DNA from: Bradyrhizobium sp. 4
Lineage (GTDB): Bacteria; Pseudomonadota; Alphaproteobacteria; Rhizobiales; Xanthobacteraceae
DNA: 64,000 nucleotides
Assembly (NCBI RefSeq): GCF_023100905.1
Contig: NZ_CP064686.1
Location: 3,410,001 to 3,474,000, forward strand
Reading direction: 5' to 3'
The notes beneath the pieces were generated by a model, which made no database searches, had not been told where the DNA came from, and worked only from the letters and a program-made list of their open reading frames with translations. Within the stretch, counting starts at the first letter, position 1; each line of letters starts with the position of its first letter. Below are positions 50,034 to 59,087 of the stretch, in pieces. The translations under genes and the position numbers were made by a program.

Positions 50034-50100
50034 GGAAGTCCTTTCCTCATGTTGGCGCATCGCCCGGCGTCAAGCCCTTAAGAGGCCTTCGGAAAGGACT
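50034..50100 (-). promoter_or_regulatory. Possible autoregulatory leader of rpsF
   Basis: On the minus strand the ribosome-site sequence GGAAAGGACT (50046-50037) is perfectly complementary, over ten bases, to AGTCCTTTCC at 50100-50091. Folding would close a stem around about 44 bases and hide the rpsF ribosome site. The enclosed loop contains GCCGGGCG. S6 together with S18 is known to bind its own mRNA leader in many bacteria through a stem-loop with a CCG-containing element, so this may be the equivalent here. Pairing is seen; protein binding is inference. Confidence 0.5.
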
Positions 50101-50347
50101 CTGGGATTAAGCTCAGAAGGCGGAAACACGGGACGACGGGCCGACTGGCCCTGCCACACCAAAATCACGAATGATTTGCTGAGACCGTCCGTTCAGCTCC
50201 CGGCCGGGGTCTGCGGATGGGCGCGTTATACGGATTTCGGCTGACTTGGCAAGGTTTCTGGCAAGGTTGCAGGCGGCGTTTTGGCGCGGATGGTCTCGAT
50301 GCGGGCGGCTGGATCCACCGCGCACCACCGTACCGGCTTGATTTGTT

Positions 50348-50368
50348 TGTTTGTATATCATACAAACA
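50348..50368 (+). promoter_or_regulatory. Perfect palindrome, probable TetR operator of the desaturase module
   Basis: Two 9-base arms TGTTTGTAT (50348-50356) and ATACAAACA (50360-50368) are perfect inverted copies separated by ATC. The AT-rich site lies 22 bases before the regulator start codon and overlaps the likely -10 region; a -35-like TTGATT is at 50338-50343. Its size and place are typical for a TetR-type operator controlling its own gene and the downstream desaturase. The remaining 50101-50347 shows nothing else. Confidence 0.75.
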
Positions 50369-50390
50369 GATCTGACGGGAGCGAACCCCA

Positions 50391-51095
50391 ATGGCAGAAA
50401 AGTCGGCCCAGGAGCCGCTCGAGGCGGCAGGCGACCCCAAACACGCCACCCGCGCCACGCGGTCGGCCGGCCGCAAAATGCGCTCGCTGCTGCTGGATGC
50501 CGCGAGCCCGCTGTTTCGGGAGCGGGGGCTGTCGGGCACGGCGATCACCGACATCGCAGCCGCTGCGAACGCGTTCCCGAGCCAGATCACCTATTACTTC
50601 CGCACCAAGGAGGCGCTGTTCGTCGAATGCGCCTGCCGCGAGCTGCTGTACCTGGCGCGAGCGACCGAGCAGGCGGCGCTGAAGGCGCGCACGCCGCGGG
50701 ACTATACCCACGCGCTGGCCGAGACCGTCACGGCGAGCGATTCGGTGACCTTCTTCGCCGAGGCGCTGACGCTGACGCGGCGGCGCCAGGATCTCGCCCC
50801 GCTGGTCGAGCGCACCATCGAGCGCCTGCACAGTGAGGGTGCGCGAGCCTATGCGAGCCAGGTCGCGCGGCACGGCTGGCGCTCCCTGCGCGCGCCCGAT
50901 GAGAGTTCGCGGCGGTTCTGGGCCGTCGCCATCGGCGTCATCCTCGAGGGCTACGCGATGGGCCGTTCGCCCGAGGCGCTGTGCGCCGAGATGCTGCGCG
51001 TACTGGGTGAACAGGCGAAATTCAATAGTGACACGACGCGCCTGCGCCTTGTCGACGCGCGCGACGCATCGAGCAATTCGAATGAGGAGAGTTAG
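50391..51095 (+). CDS. TetR family regulator of the desaturase unit
   Basis: A 234-residue regulator. After about 28 polar residues comes the helix-turn-helix AITDIAAAANAFPSQITYYF (about residues 51-70). The C-terminal ligand domain is of the longer TetR_C type with no recognisable binding residues. It lies 3 bases before a fatty-acid desaturase gene, like DesT-type regulators that sense acyl-CoA saturation, and a perfect palindrome precedes it. Autoregulation with control of the desaturase is inferred. Confidence 0.9.
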   Translation: MAEKSAQEPLEAAGDPKHATRATRSAGRKMRSLLLDAASPLFRERGLSGTAITDIAAAANAFPSQITYYFRTKEALFVECACRELLYLARATEQAALKARTPRDYTHALAETVTASDSVTFFAEALTLTRRRQDLAPLVERTIERLHSEGARAYASQVARHGWRSLRAPDESSRRFWAVAIGVILEGYAMGRSPEALCAEMLRVLGEQAKFNSDTTRLRLVDARDASSNSNEES

Positions 51096-51098
51096 GCC

Positions 51099-52124
51099 AT
51101 GACTGCGCTTCGCATGCGTGCCCGCGATTTCCTGACCGACGACCAACTTGCCGACGTGCGCCAGCGCGTGACCTGGAAAGGCGTCGCGCTGATCGCGCAC
51201 GCCTGGGCGCTCATCATCGCGGCAATCGCCTTGGTCGCGTGGTGGCCCAATCCGATCACTTATCTCTTCGCCGTCGCCATCATCGGCTCGCGCCAGCTCG
51301 GGCTCGCGATCCTCATGCATGACGGCGCGCATGGCTGCCTGTCCGCCGACGAGAAAACCAATCTGACCATGAGCCAGTGGTTCTGCGCCTATCCTCTGTT
51401 TGCGGAGACGCGCAGCTATCGGCGCTATCACCTTCAGCATCATGCGCGCACGCAGCAGGAGGACGATCCCGATCTCGTGCTGTCGGCGCCATTTCCGATC
51501 ACGAAGCTGAGCTATCGCCGCAAGTTCATTCGCGACATGACCGGGCAGACCGGCTACCAGCAGCGCAAGGCGCAGTTGCTCAATGCGCTGGGGCCGAAGG
51601 ACTGGCCGTTGCGGCAGCGCGCGGCGCATTTTTGGGAGCAGCTCGGCCCGCAATGTCTGGTCAATGGCGCGATGTTCGCAGCGCTCACGGCGGCCGGCGT
51701 GTGGTGGGCCTATCCGCTGCTATGGCTGGTGCCGCTCCTGACCTGGATGATGGTGATCACCCGTATCCGCAACATCGCCGAGCACGCAGTCGTGCCCGAC
51801 AGCAGCGATCCCTTGCGCAATACCCGCACCACCTACGCCAATTTCTTCGAGCGTCTGTTCATCGCGCCGTATTACGTGAACTACCACCTCGAACATCATC
51901 TCTTGTTCTATGTGCCCTGCTATAATCTGCCGAAGGTGCATCGCCTGCTGAGCCAGAGCCGGCATGCGGGCCGCATGGAGGTGCAGCCGAGTTACGCGGC
52001 CGTGCTGCGGCTTGCGACCGCGAAGCCGAACCGCGATGATCGCCCGGGGCAACTGGTCAACAGCGCGCGCCGCGCGCAGGCGGGGTCAGAGGTCGACGCC
52101 AACCAGACGGCCGGCGGATTTTAG
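51099..52124 (+). CDS. Fatty acid desaturase
   Basis: A 341-residue membrane desaturase with the three histidine boxes HDGAH (near residue 75), HLQHH (near residue 110) and HLEHH (near residue 265). About four hydrophobic segments flank them. It inserts double bonds in acyl chains of lipids or CoA esters using iron and oxygen. The box spacing matches the acyl-lipid desaturase family (DesA/omega type) rather than stearoyl-ACP enzymes. It is the second gene of the TetR-desaturase unit. Confidence 0.9.
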   Translation: MTALRMRARDFLTDDQLADVRQRVTWKGVALIAHAWALIIAAIALVAWWPNPITYLFAVAIIGSRQLGLAILMHDGAHGCLSADEKTNLTMSQWFCAYPLFAETRSYRRYHLQHHARTQQEDDPDLVLSAPFPITKLSYRRKFIRDMTGQTGYQQRKAQLLNALGPKDWPLRQRAAHFWEQLGPQCLVNGAMFAALTAAGVWWAYPLLWLVPLLTWMMVITRIRNIAEHAVVPDSSDPLRNTRTTYANFFERLFIAPYYVNYHLEHHLLFYVPCYNLPKVHRLLSQSRHAGRMEVQPSYAAVLRLATAKPNRDDRPGQLVNSARRAQAGSEVDANQTAGGF

Positions 52125-52297
52125 GGACCCGCCTCATCAGTTGAAGGGCGATCGAAGTTCCTATCTTGGCTTGACATGCCAGCCCCGGACAGTGTCTACG
52201 GCCCCCTTTGGAGCATGATCCGGAACCATGGCCTGCGGCCGTGCGTAATCGGCTGCCGGTTCTCGCAGAGATCACGCCCGACAAGCAGGGAGCGCCG

Positions 52298-53257
52298 ATG
52301 ACGGCAGCATTCACATTTCCGGGGCAGGGTTCCCAGGCGGTCGGCATGGGCAAGGCGCTGGCGGATGCCTTTCCGGTGGCGCGCGCCGTGTTCGACGAGG
52401 TCGATGCCGCGCTGGGGGAGAAGCTGACGGCGACCATCTGGGATGGTCCGGCCGAAACCCTCCAGCTCACTCAAAACGCTCAGCCGGCCCTGATGGCGGT
52501 GTCTGTCGCCACCCTGCGCGTGCTGGAGGCCGAAGCCGGGTTTTCCGTGGAGCGGGATGCCGCCTTCGTCGCCGGCCACTCGCTCGGTGAATATTCGGCG
52601 CTGGCCGCGGCCGGCAGCCTGACGATTTCCGACACCGCGCGGCTGCTTCGCATCCGCGGTCTCGCAATGCAAAAAGCCGTGCCGGTCGGCGTCGGTGCGA
52701 TGGCCGCTCTGCTCGGCCTGGACTACGAGGCAGCCGTGGCGGTGGCGGACGAGGCCGCGCAGGGGCAGGTCTGCCAGGCAGCCAATGACAATGGGGGCGG
52801 GCAAGTGGTCGTCTCCGGCGACAAGGCCGCGGTCGATCGCGCCGTCGAGATCGCCAAAACCAAGGGCGCCAAGCGCGCAATGTTGCTGCCGGTGTCCGCA
52901 CCGTTCCATTGCAAGCTGATGCAGCCGGCTGCCGACGCGATGGCGGAGGCGCTGGCCAAGGTCACGATCAAGGCCCCGGCGGCCCCGCTGGTGTCGAACG
53001 TCCTGGCGAGCGCGATCACCGATCCTGACGAGATCCGCCGCCGCCTGGTCGAGCAGGTCACGGGCACTGTGCGCTGGCGCGAGTCGGTGGCCTATATGGC
53101 GGGGCAGGGCGTCACCCGTTTCTTCGAGATCGGTGCCGGCAAGGTGCTGACCGGTCTCGTCAAGCGTATTGCGGACGGTGCCATTGGCGTTGCTGTCGGT
53201 GGTCCCAACGACATTGCTGCCGCCAAGGATGCATTGGCCGCTGCGAAGCAGGCCTGA
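52298..53257 (+). CDS. fabD: Malonyl CoA-ACP transacylase
   Basis: A 319-residue enzyme from the ATG at 52298 (GGGAG upstream); the frame is open earlier without family match. The nucleophile is in GHSLGEY, the N-terminal block is FPGQGSQAVGMG, and the catalytic histidine lies in SAPFHCKLM. It loads malonyl groups on ACP for fatty-acid synthesis. It begins the fabD-fabG-acpP-fabF series, with fabG 102 bases later. No fabH precedes it here. Confidence 0.95.
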   Translation: MTAAFTFPGQGSQAVGMGKALADAFPVARAVFDEVDAALGEKLTATIWDGPAETLQLTQNAQPALMAVSVATLRVLEAEAGFSVERDAAFVAGHSLGEYSALAAAGSLTISDTARLLRIRGLAMQKAVPVGVGAMAALLGLDYEAAVAVADEAAQGQVCQAANDNGGGQVVVSGDKAAVDRAVEIAKTKGAKRAMLLPVSAPFHCKLMQPAADAMAEALAKVTIKAPAAPLVSNVLASAITDPDEIRRRLVEQVTGTVRWRESVAYMAGQGVTRFFEIGAGKVLTGLVKRIADGAIGVAVGGPNDIAAAKDALAAAKQA

Positions 53258-53359
53258 GGCGCGATGATTCGTCGTCGCGATCGAGTTCTTTAGTTGACGC
53301 ACGATCCTTTCGGAGAACCGCTGCGCATTTTTCCGGATCGTGCTTTGGAGGAGTTATCG

Positions 53360-54097
53360 ATGTTCGATCTGACTGGCAAAAAGGCGCTCGTCACCGGTGC
53401 AACCGGCGGCATCGGCGGCGCGATCGCGCAGGCGCTGCACGCGCAGGGCGCCACCGTCGCGATATCGGGGACGCGCAAGGAAGTGCTGGATGAGCTTGCC
53501 GGCAAGCTCGGCGAGCGCACCCATGTGCTGCCCTGCAATCTCTCCAAAGCCGACGAGGTCGAGGCGCTGGTGCCCGCTGCGGAGGCGGCGATGGGACAGG
53601 TCGACATCCTCGTCGCCAATGCCGGCATCACGCGCGACAATCTCTTCGTGCAGCTCCGTGACGAGGACTGGGAGGAGGTCATCAACATCAATTTGACTTC
53701 GACCTTCCGGCTTGCCCGAGCGGCCACCAAATTGATGATGCGCAAGCGCTTCGGCCGCATCATCGCCATCACCTCGGTGGTCGGCGTCACCGGCAACCCG
53801 GGGCAGGGCAATTATACCGCGTCGAAGGCGGGCCTGATCGGGATGATCAAGACGTTGGGTGCCGAATACGCCAAGCGCGGCGTCACCGCGAATTGTATCG
53901 CTCCCGGCTTCATCAAGACGCCGATGACCGATGCGCTCAACGACAAGCAGCGCGAAACGATTCTGACCAAGGTTCCGGCCAATCGCCTGGGCACGCCCGA
54001 GGACATCGCGGCGGCCGCCGTCTACCTGAGTTCGAACGAAGCGGCCTATGTCACCGGCCAAACCATCCACGTCAACGGCGGCATGGCCATGATCTGA
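53360..54097 (+). CDS. fabG: 3-oxoacyl-ACP reductase
   Basis: A 245-residue SDR from the ATG at 53360 with GGAGGAG upstream. The cofactor motif is TGATGGIGGAIA, NAG is LVANAGITRDN, and the active site is S-Y-x-x-x-K in ITSVVGVTGNPGQGNYTASK. The C-terminal GGMAMI is the usual FabG end. It reduces 3-oxoacyl-ACP with NADPH in each fatty-acid elongation round. It is between fabD and acpP, the standard order. Confidence 0.94.
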   Translation: MFDLTGKKALVTGATGGIGGAIAQALHAQGATVAISGTRKEVLDELAGKLGERTHVLPCNLSKADEVEALVPAAEAAMGQVDILVANAGITRDNLFVQLRDEDWEEVININLTSTFRLARAATKLMMRKRFGRIIAITSVVGVTGNPGQGNYTASKAGLIGMIKTLGAEYAKRGVTANCIAPGFIKTPMTDALNDKQRETILTKVPANRLGTPEDIAAAAVYLSSNEAAYVTGQTIHVNGGMAMI

Positions 54098-54404
54098 CGC
54101 TCCATGCCGCACCGCCCCCTGGCGGCGCGGAATGCGGCAAACGGCCGTTTCCGGAGCGAAATGAGGCTTGTAGTCAACGCAATTGAAGTATGATAACCGG
54201 ACCTTCAACGGATGGGCAAAGAACGCCATTGCAGGTTTTTGAAACCCTGTATATTGGCGATGCGGAGCCTTGGCCGTCATTCGCCGGGCCTGCATCGGTT
54301 AGGATGGGGCCAAATCAAAGTTCGTAAGCGAAGGCAGTCAACGACCACGACGGCTCGTATCGTCCCGGGGGTCGGGTCTACAGGGAACAACACGAGGTTA
54401 TGCA
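54098..54404. other. 307-base region between fabG and acpP
   Basis: No gene is visible. The AT-richer block around 54170-54260 probably contains the separate promoter that acpP usually has; a TATGAT at about 54190 and a TATATT near 54250 are the only -10-like words, and neither has a well spaced -35. A start-proximal GAGG (54391-54394) is the acpP ribosome site. Confidence 0.5.
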
Positions 54405-54644
54405 ATGAGTGAGATTGGCGAGCGGGTTAAGAAGATCGTGGTCGAACACCTTGGTGTTGAACCCGAGAAGGTTGTCGATGCTGCGAGCTTCATCGACGAC
54501 CTCGGCGCCGACAGTCTGGACACCGTCGAGCTGGTGATGGCGTTCGAAGAGGAATTCGGTTGCGAGATTCCGGACGATGCCGCGGAAACGATTCTCACCG
54601 TCGGCGACGCCACCAAGTTTCTCGAGAAGAACGCGAAGAGCTAA
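54405..54644 (+). CDS. acpP: Acyl carrier protein
   Basis: A 79-residue highly acidic protein. The phosphopantetheine serine lies in DLGADSLDTVELVM (S38), the invariant ACP motif. It carries acyl intermediates for fatty-acid and lipid A synthesis. It has an intergenic region of 307 bases upstream that may have its own promoter, and a strong terminator follows, so it is probably transcribed at high level on its own. Confidence 0.97.
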   Translation: MSEIGERVKKIVVEHLGVEPEKVVDAASFIDDLGADSLDTVELVMAFEEEFGCEIPDDAAETILTVGDATKFLEKNAKS

Positions 54645-54672
54645 GGCTCTTCATTTTCGCGGGGACAACATT

Positions 54673-54716
54673 GAAACCGGACGGACCGCCCAACAGCGGT
54701 CAGCCGGTTTCTTGTT
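54673..54716 (+). terminator. Intrinsic terminator of acpP
   Basis: Outer stem GAAACCGG (54673-54680) pairs with CCGGTTTC (54704-54711), and inner stem GACCGC (54684-54689) pairs with GCGGTC (54696-54701) around CCAACA. The tail TTGTTATT follows. It lies 28 bases after the acpP stop. Confidence 0.85.
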
Positions 54717-54752
54717 ATTGGCCGTGAATGTTTCGATGCGGAGTTTTCGGAT

Positions 54753-56018
54753 ATGAGGCGGGTTGTCGTCACGGGTCTTGGCATGGTTTCGCCACTCGGC
54801 TGCGGTGTCGAGCCGACCTGGAAACGCATCCTCGACGGCCAAAGTGGCGCACGCAAAATCGAGAGCTTCGATGTCTCCGATCTTCAGACCAAGATCGGCT
54901 GCACGGTCGTGCGCGGCGACGGCACCAACGACACTTTCAATCCCGATATCTGGATGGAGCCGAAGGACCAGCGCAAGGTCGACGACTTCATCATCTTCGG
55001 CATGGCCGCAGCCGGCCAGGCGCTCGACGATGCCAACTGGCATCCCGAGACCGAAGAGGACAAATGCGCCACCGGCACCATGATTGGGTCCGGCATCGGT
55101 GGCCTCAACGGCATTGCAGAAACTGCGATCCTGCTGAAGGAACGCGGGCCGCGCCGGGTCTCGCCGTTCTTCATTCCGGGCCGCCTGATCAATCTCGCCT
55201 CCGGCTATGTCTCGATCAAGCATGGGCTGAAGGGGCCGAACCATTCTGTGGTCACGGCCTGCTCGACCGGCGCTCACGCGGTCGGCGATGCCGCCCGCCT
55301 GATCGCGCTCGGCGATGCCGACGTCATGGTTGCGGGCGGCGCGGAATCGCCGATCGGCCGCATCGGCATTGCCGGCTTCAACGCCGCGCGTGCGCTCTCG
55401 ACAGCCTTCAACGAAACGCCCGAGAAGGCCTCGCGCCCCTACGACAAGGACCGCGACGGCTTCGTGATGGGCGAGGGCGCCGGCGTTCTGGTCCTGGAAG
55501 AGCTCGAACACGCCAAACGCCGCGGCGCCAAGATCTATGCCGAAGTGATCGGCTACGGTCTCTCGGGCGATGCCTACCACATCACCTCGCCGTCACCCGA
55601 CGGCGACGGCGGCTTCCGCAGCATGGCGGCGGCGCTCAAGCGAGCCGGCCTTACCGCGTCCGATCTCGACTACATCAACGCGCATGGCACCTCGACGCCG
55701 CTCGGGGACGAGATCGAGCTCGGTGCAGTCGAACGTCTGCTCGGCAATGCCGCTTCCAAGGTCGCGATGTCCTCGACCAAGTCGTCGACCGGTCATCTCC
55801 TGGGTGCGGCCGGCGCGATCGAGGCGATCTTCGCCATTCTCGCGATTCGCGATAATGTCGTGCCGCCGACCATCAACCTGGACAATCCGTCGGTCGAGAC
55901 TGCGATCGATCTCGTGCCGCACAAGGCGAAGCAGCGCGAGGTCAACGTCGCGTTGTCGAATTCTTTCGGTTTTGGCGGTACCAACGCGTCGGTGATCTTC
56001 CGGCGTCCGGTCCAATAG
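54753..56018 (+). CDS. fabF: 3-oxoacyl-ACP synthase II
   Basis: A 421-residue condensing enzyme. The catalytic triad is C-H-H: VTACSTGAHAVGD (Cys), NAHGTSTPLGD (His) and SSTKSSTGHLLGAAGAIEA (His). It elongates acyl-ACP and adapts chain length to temperature. It is preceded by the acpP terminator, so it probably has its own promoter or relies on read-through. mltG follows 126 bases later. Confidence 0.95.
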   Translation: MRRVVVTGLGMVSPLGCGVEPTWKRILDGQSGARKIESFDVSDLQTKIGCTVVRGDGTNDTFNPDIWMEPKDQRKVDDFIIFGMAAAGQALDDANWHPETEEDKCATGTMIGSGIGGLNGIAETAILLKERGPRRVSPFFIPGRLINLASGYVSIKHGLKGPNHSVVTACSTGAHAVGDAARLIALGDADVMVAGGAESPIGRIGIAGFNAARALSTAFNETPEKASRPYDKDRDGFVMGEGAGVLVLEELEHAKRRGAKIYAEVIGYGLSGDAYHITSPSPDGDGGFRSMAAALKRAGLTASDLDYINAHGTSTPLGDEIELGAVERLLGNAASKVAMSSTKSSTGHLLGAAGAIEAIFAILAIRDNVVPPTINLDNPSVETAIDLVPHKAKQREVNVALSNSFGFGGTNASVIFRRPVQ

Positions 56019-56143
56019 TTTGTGTTTGCGACGAATCCACCGTTTTGCCGTATTCGGCGATAGTCATACAAGTGGGCGCGTGTACTTGGCCAGACAAGCG
56101 ATTGTCGGGTCGCATTTGAACCGGCAGGATTCAGGTTGCTTCG

Positions 56144-57418
56144 ATGAGTGAAAGGCCGCCCATTTCGCCCCGGAGTCCGCGGGCAGCGCTCGAGCCCGAG
56201 CAGGTCCCGCCGCCGCCGAAGCGATCGGACCGCGCGCGCAATCCCTTCGTGATTGTCGGCAACGCCATCATCACCCTCCTGCTGATTGCGATGATCGGTG
56301 CGGGCGGCGTGTACTATTACGGCCGACAGGTGCTCGAGGCGCCGGGACCGCTGAAGGAAGACAAGATCGTCAACATCCCGCAGCGCGCCGGCAAGCGAGA
56401 CATCGCCGAGACGCTGAACCGGGAAGGCGTGACCGACGTCAATCCGTGGGCGTTCATTGCCAGCGTCGCTGCGTTGAAGGCGAGTTCGGACCTCAAGCCC
56501 GGTGAATACTCGTTCCAGAAGAACGCGTCCTTGCGCGACGTCATTGCCACCATCGTCGAGGGCAAGGTGGTGCAGCATGCCGTGACGATTCCGGAGGGCC
56601 TGACCTCCGAGCAGATCGTGGCGCGCCTGTCCGACAACGACATCTTCACCGGCAGCGTGCGTGAGCTGCCGCGCGAAGGCACGCTGCTGCCCGAGACCTA
56701 CAAGTTCCCGCGCGGCACCCCGCGCGATCAGGTGATCCAGCGCATGCAGCAGGCGCACAAGCGCGTGCTGACCGAGATCTGGGAGCGCCGCAATCAGGAC
56801 ATTCCGGTCAAGAGTCCGGAGCAACTGGTGACGCTGGCCTCGATCGTGGAGAAGGAGACCGGCAAGCCGGACGAGCGCAGCCGCGTCGCCGCGGTGTTCG
56901 TCAATCGCCTGAAGCAGAGGATCAAGCTGCAGTCCGATCCCACGATCATCTATGGCCTCGTCGGCGGCAAGGGCACGCTCGGCCGTCCGATCAAGCGCAG
57001 CGAGATCACGCAGCCCTCGCCCTACAACACCTACGTCATCGAGGGTCTGCCGCCGGGCCCGATCTCAAATCCCGGCCGCGCCTCGCTCGAGGCCGCCGCC
57101 AACCCGGCCCGCACCCGTGACCTCTATTTCGTCGCGGACGGCACCGGCGGGCATTCCTTCACCGAGACCTACGACGCGCACCAGAAGAACGTCGCCAAGC
57201 TGCGCGCGATGGAAAAGCAGATCCAGAACGACACGGTCGAGCCGGCCGAGGACGCGCAGGCGCCGGCCGCCGCCGCGCCCGGTGCCGCCGATACGCCGAC
57301 GGCGACCACGCCGGCGCGCCCCAACCAGCAGAAAAAGCCGCCGGCCGCTCGCCCCGCGGGTCCGCCGCCGGCCCGCCAAGGCGCGGTGCAGGCCTCGCCC
57401 CCGGTGGTGCAGCGCTAG
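56144..57418 (+). CDS. mltG: Endolytic transglycosylase MltG
   Basis: A 424-residue protein with a cytoplasmic N-terminus, one membrane helix (about residues 45-62), a LysM-like segment and the YceG catalytic domain. The key region is IVEKETGKPDERSRVAAVFV with the catalytic Glu, followed by LQSDPTIIYG and SPYNTYVIEGLPPGPISNPG. A Pro/Ala-rich C-terminal tail (about 75 residues) is disordered. It cleaves nascent glycan strands and helps stop peptidoglycan synthesis. It sits in the order fabF-mltG-yicC-gmk, common in alphaproteobacteria. Confidence 0.93.
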   Translation: MSERPPISPRSPRAALEPEQVPPPPKRSDRARNPFVIVGNAIITLLLIAMIGAGGVYYYGRQVLEAPGPLKEDKIVNIPQRAGKRDIAETLNREGVTDVNPWAFIASVAALKASSDLKPGEYSFQKNASLRDVIATIVEGKVVQHAVTIPEGLTSEQIVARLSDNDIFTGSVRELPREGTLLPETYKFPRGTPRDQVIQRMQQAHKRVLTEIWERRNQDIPVKSPEQLVTLASIVEKETGKPDERSRVAAVFVNRLKQRIKLQSDPTIIYGLVGGKGTLGRPIKRSEITQPSPYNTYVIEGLPPGPISNPGRASLEAAANPARTRDLYFVADGTGGHSFTETYDAHQKNVAKLRAMEKQIQNDTVEPAEDAQAPAAAAPGAADTPTATTPARPNQQKKPPAARPAGPPPARQGAVQASPPVVQR

Positions 57419-57481
57419 GCCTGCGCGCAGACCTGCCCCGCGGGACTTTGCGGATTACACTTTCCTGCAAAATAGTCTTAA

Positions 57482-57511
57482 GATTCGCGTGGCTTGATGG
57501 CCGCGCGAATC
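57482..57511 (+). terminator. Hairpin between mltG and yicC
   Basis: GATTCGCGTGGC (57482-57493) pairs with GCCGCGCGAATC (57500-57511), 12 base pairs with one G-U, loop TTGATG. It starts 64 bases after mltG and lies 26 bases before yicC. With no T-run it may be a processing or attenuation site. Confidence 0.6.
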
Positions 57512-57536
57512 CCGTGCTTCTGGAGAAATTGACCTG

Positions 57537-58424
57537 ATGGCGTTGTCGTCCATGACCGGCTTTGCCCGAAGCCACGGCGCGAGCGGGCCGTATACGTTCG
57601 AATGGGAATTGAAGTCGGTCAACGCCAAGGGCTTTGACTTGCGGGTGCGGCTGCCGCAGGGGTTCGACGAACTCGAGGCTCATGCCAAGAAGCGCGCCGC
57701 CGAGCTGCTCTCGCGAGGCACCGTCTACGCCAATCTGACTGTCAAGCGCGCCAATGCGGCCACCAGCGTCCGCGTCAACGAGGACGTGCTCAACGCCGTC
57801 CTCAAGGCCGCCGCCGTGATCGCCGGCAAGGTCGATGCGGTCGCGCCGAGCGTCGACGGGCTTTTGGCCATCAAGGGTGTCATTGAGGTCGCCGAGCCCG
57901 AGGGCGACGAAGAGGAGGACAAGGCCGCGCGCGCCGCCGCCGCGGACGCCTTCGACAAGGCGCTCGCCGAACTCGTCGAGATGCGCAAGCGTGAGGGGAC
58001 CTCGCTCGGGCAGATTCTGATCCAGCGCGTGGATGAGGTCGAGCAGTTGGCGAAGAAGGCGGAGGCCGCGCCCGGCCGCAAGCCCGAGGCGATCAAGTCG
58101 AGGCTCGCCGAGCAGATCGCGAGCCTCCTCGACACCTCCGACCGTTTCGATTCCGACCGCCTGATGCAGGAAGCGATCCTGATTGCGACCAGGGCCGACA
58201 TCCGCGAGGAGCTCGACCGCATCGCCTCGCACATCGCGCAGGCGCGCGAGCTGATCGGCAAGGGCGGCCCGGTCGGACGCAAGCTCGACTTCCTGGCGCA
58301 GGAATTTCACCGCGAGGTCAACACCTGTTGCTCGAAGTCGAACGACATCGAGCTGACCAATACGGGCCTCGCCATGAAGAACGTGGTCGAGCAGTTCCGC
58401 GAGCAGGTCCAGAATCTGGAGTGA
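57537..58424 (+). CDS. YicC/YloC family endoribonuclease
   Basis: A 295-residue protein. The start MALSSMTGFARSHG with the conserved SMTGF, and the C-terminal DFLAQEFHREVNTCCSKSND with LDFLxQEMNREVNT-type pattern, identify the YicC family. These proteins were recently shown to be RNases involved in small-RNA decay in enteric bacteria. Coiled-coil-like helical sequence fills the middle. It ends 3 bases before gmk, so the two are co-transcribed, a usual pairing. Confidence 0.93.
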   Translation: MALSSMTGFARSHGASGPYTFEWELKSVNAKGFDLRVRLPQGFDELEAHAKKRAAELLSRGTVYANLTVKRANAATSVRVNEDVLNAVLKAAAVIAGKVDAVAPSVDGLLAIKGVIEVAEPEGDEEEDKAARAAAADAFDKALAELVEMRKREGTSLGQILIQRVDEVEQLAKKAEAAPGRKPEAIKSRLAEQIASLLDTSDRFDSDRLMQEAILIATRADIREELDRIASHIAQARELIGKGGPVGRKLDFLAQEFHREVNTCCSKSNDIELTNTGLAMKNVVEQFREQVQNLE

Positions 58425-58427
58425 TCG

Positions 58428-59087
58428 ATGACGATTGGCGGTCACGGAACTGATGGTGTCGAGCGGCGCGGATTGATGTTCGTGCTGTCCTCGCCGTCGG
58501 GCGCGGGCAAGACGACGCTGTCGCGTATGTTGATTGCAGAGACGCCAGGTCTCCAGATGTCAATTTCGGCGACAACGCGGCCGATGCGGCCGGGCGAAGT
58601 CGACGGGAAGGATTATTTCTTCGTCGATCAGAAACGCTTCGAGACGATGGTGGAGAAAGGCGAGCTGCTGGAGTGGGCGCACGTATTCGGCAATCGCTAC
58701 GGTACGCCGCGCGCTCCGGTCGAGGCGGCGCTTGCGTCGGGGAATGACGTGTTGTTCGACATCGACTGGCAAGGGACACAGCAGCTTCGCGATGGCTCGG
58801 GTAAGGATGTCGTCAGCGTATTCATTTTGCCGCCTTCGGTTGCCGCCCTCGAGCAGCGGCTGCATACGCGCGCACAGGATTCGGATGAGGTCATCCGCGG
58901 CCGTATGAAAAAAGCAGGCGACGAAATGAGCCATTTCGACGCCTACGATTACATCGTGGTCAATGACAACATCGGTATCGCCTTCGAAGCTGTGCGGTCC
59001 ATCCTCCGGGCCGAGCAGCTCAAGCGCGAACGGCAGGTCGGTCTTGAAGGCTTCGTTCGGGCGCTACGGAACCAGCTTGAGAAATAG
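58428..59087 (+). CDS. gmk: Guanylate kinase
   Basis: A 219-residue enzyme with P-loop SSPSGAGKTTLSRML (residues 18-32), the GMP-binding segment SATTRPMRPGEVDGKDYFFV and LLEWAHVFGNRYGTPRAPVE. It phosphorylates GMP to GDP, and so also supports (p)ppGpp and c-di-GMP pools. It lies 3 bases after yicC. The last 68 bases overlap, on the opposite strand, the 3' end of the gene at 59020-60225. Confidence 0.95.
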   Translation: MTIGGHGTDGVERRGLMFVLSSPSGAGKTTLSRMLIAETPGLQMSISATTRPMRPGEVDGKDYFFVDQKRFETMVEKGELLEWAHVFGNRYGTPRAPVEAALASGNDVLFDIDWQGTQQLRDGSGKDVVSVFILPPSVAALEQRLHTRAQDSDEVIRGRMKKAGDEMSHFDAYDYIVVNDNIGIAFEAVRSILRAEQLKRERQVGLEGFVRALRNQLEK

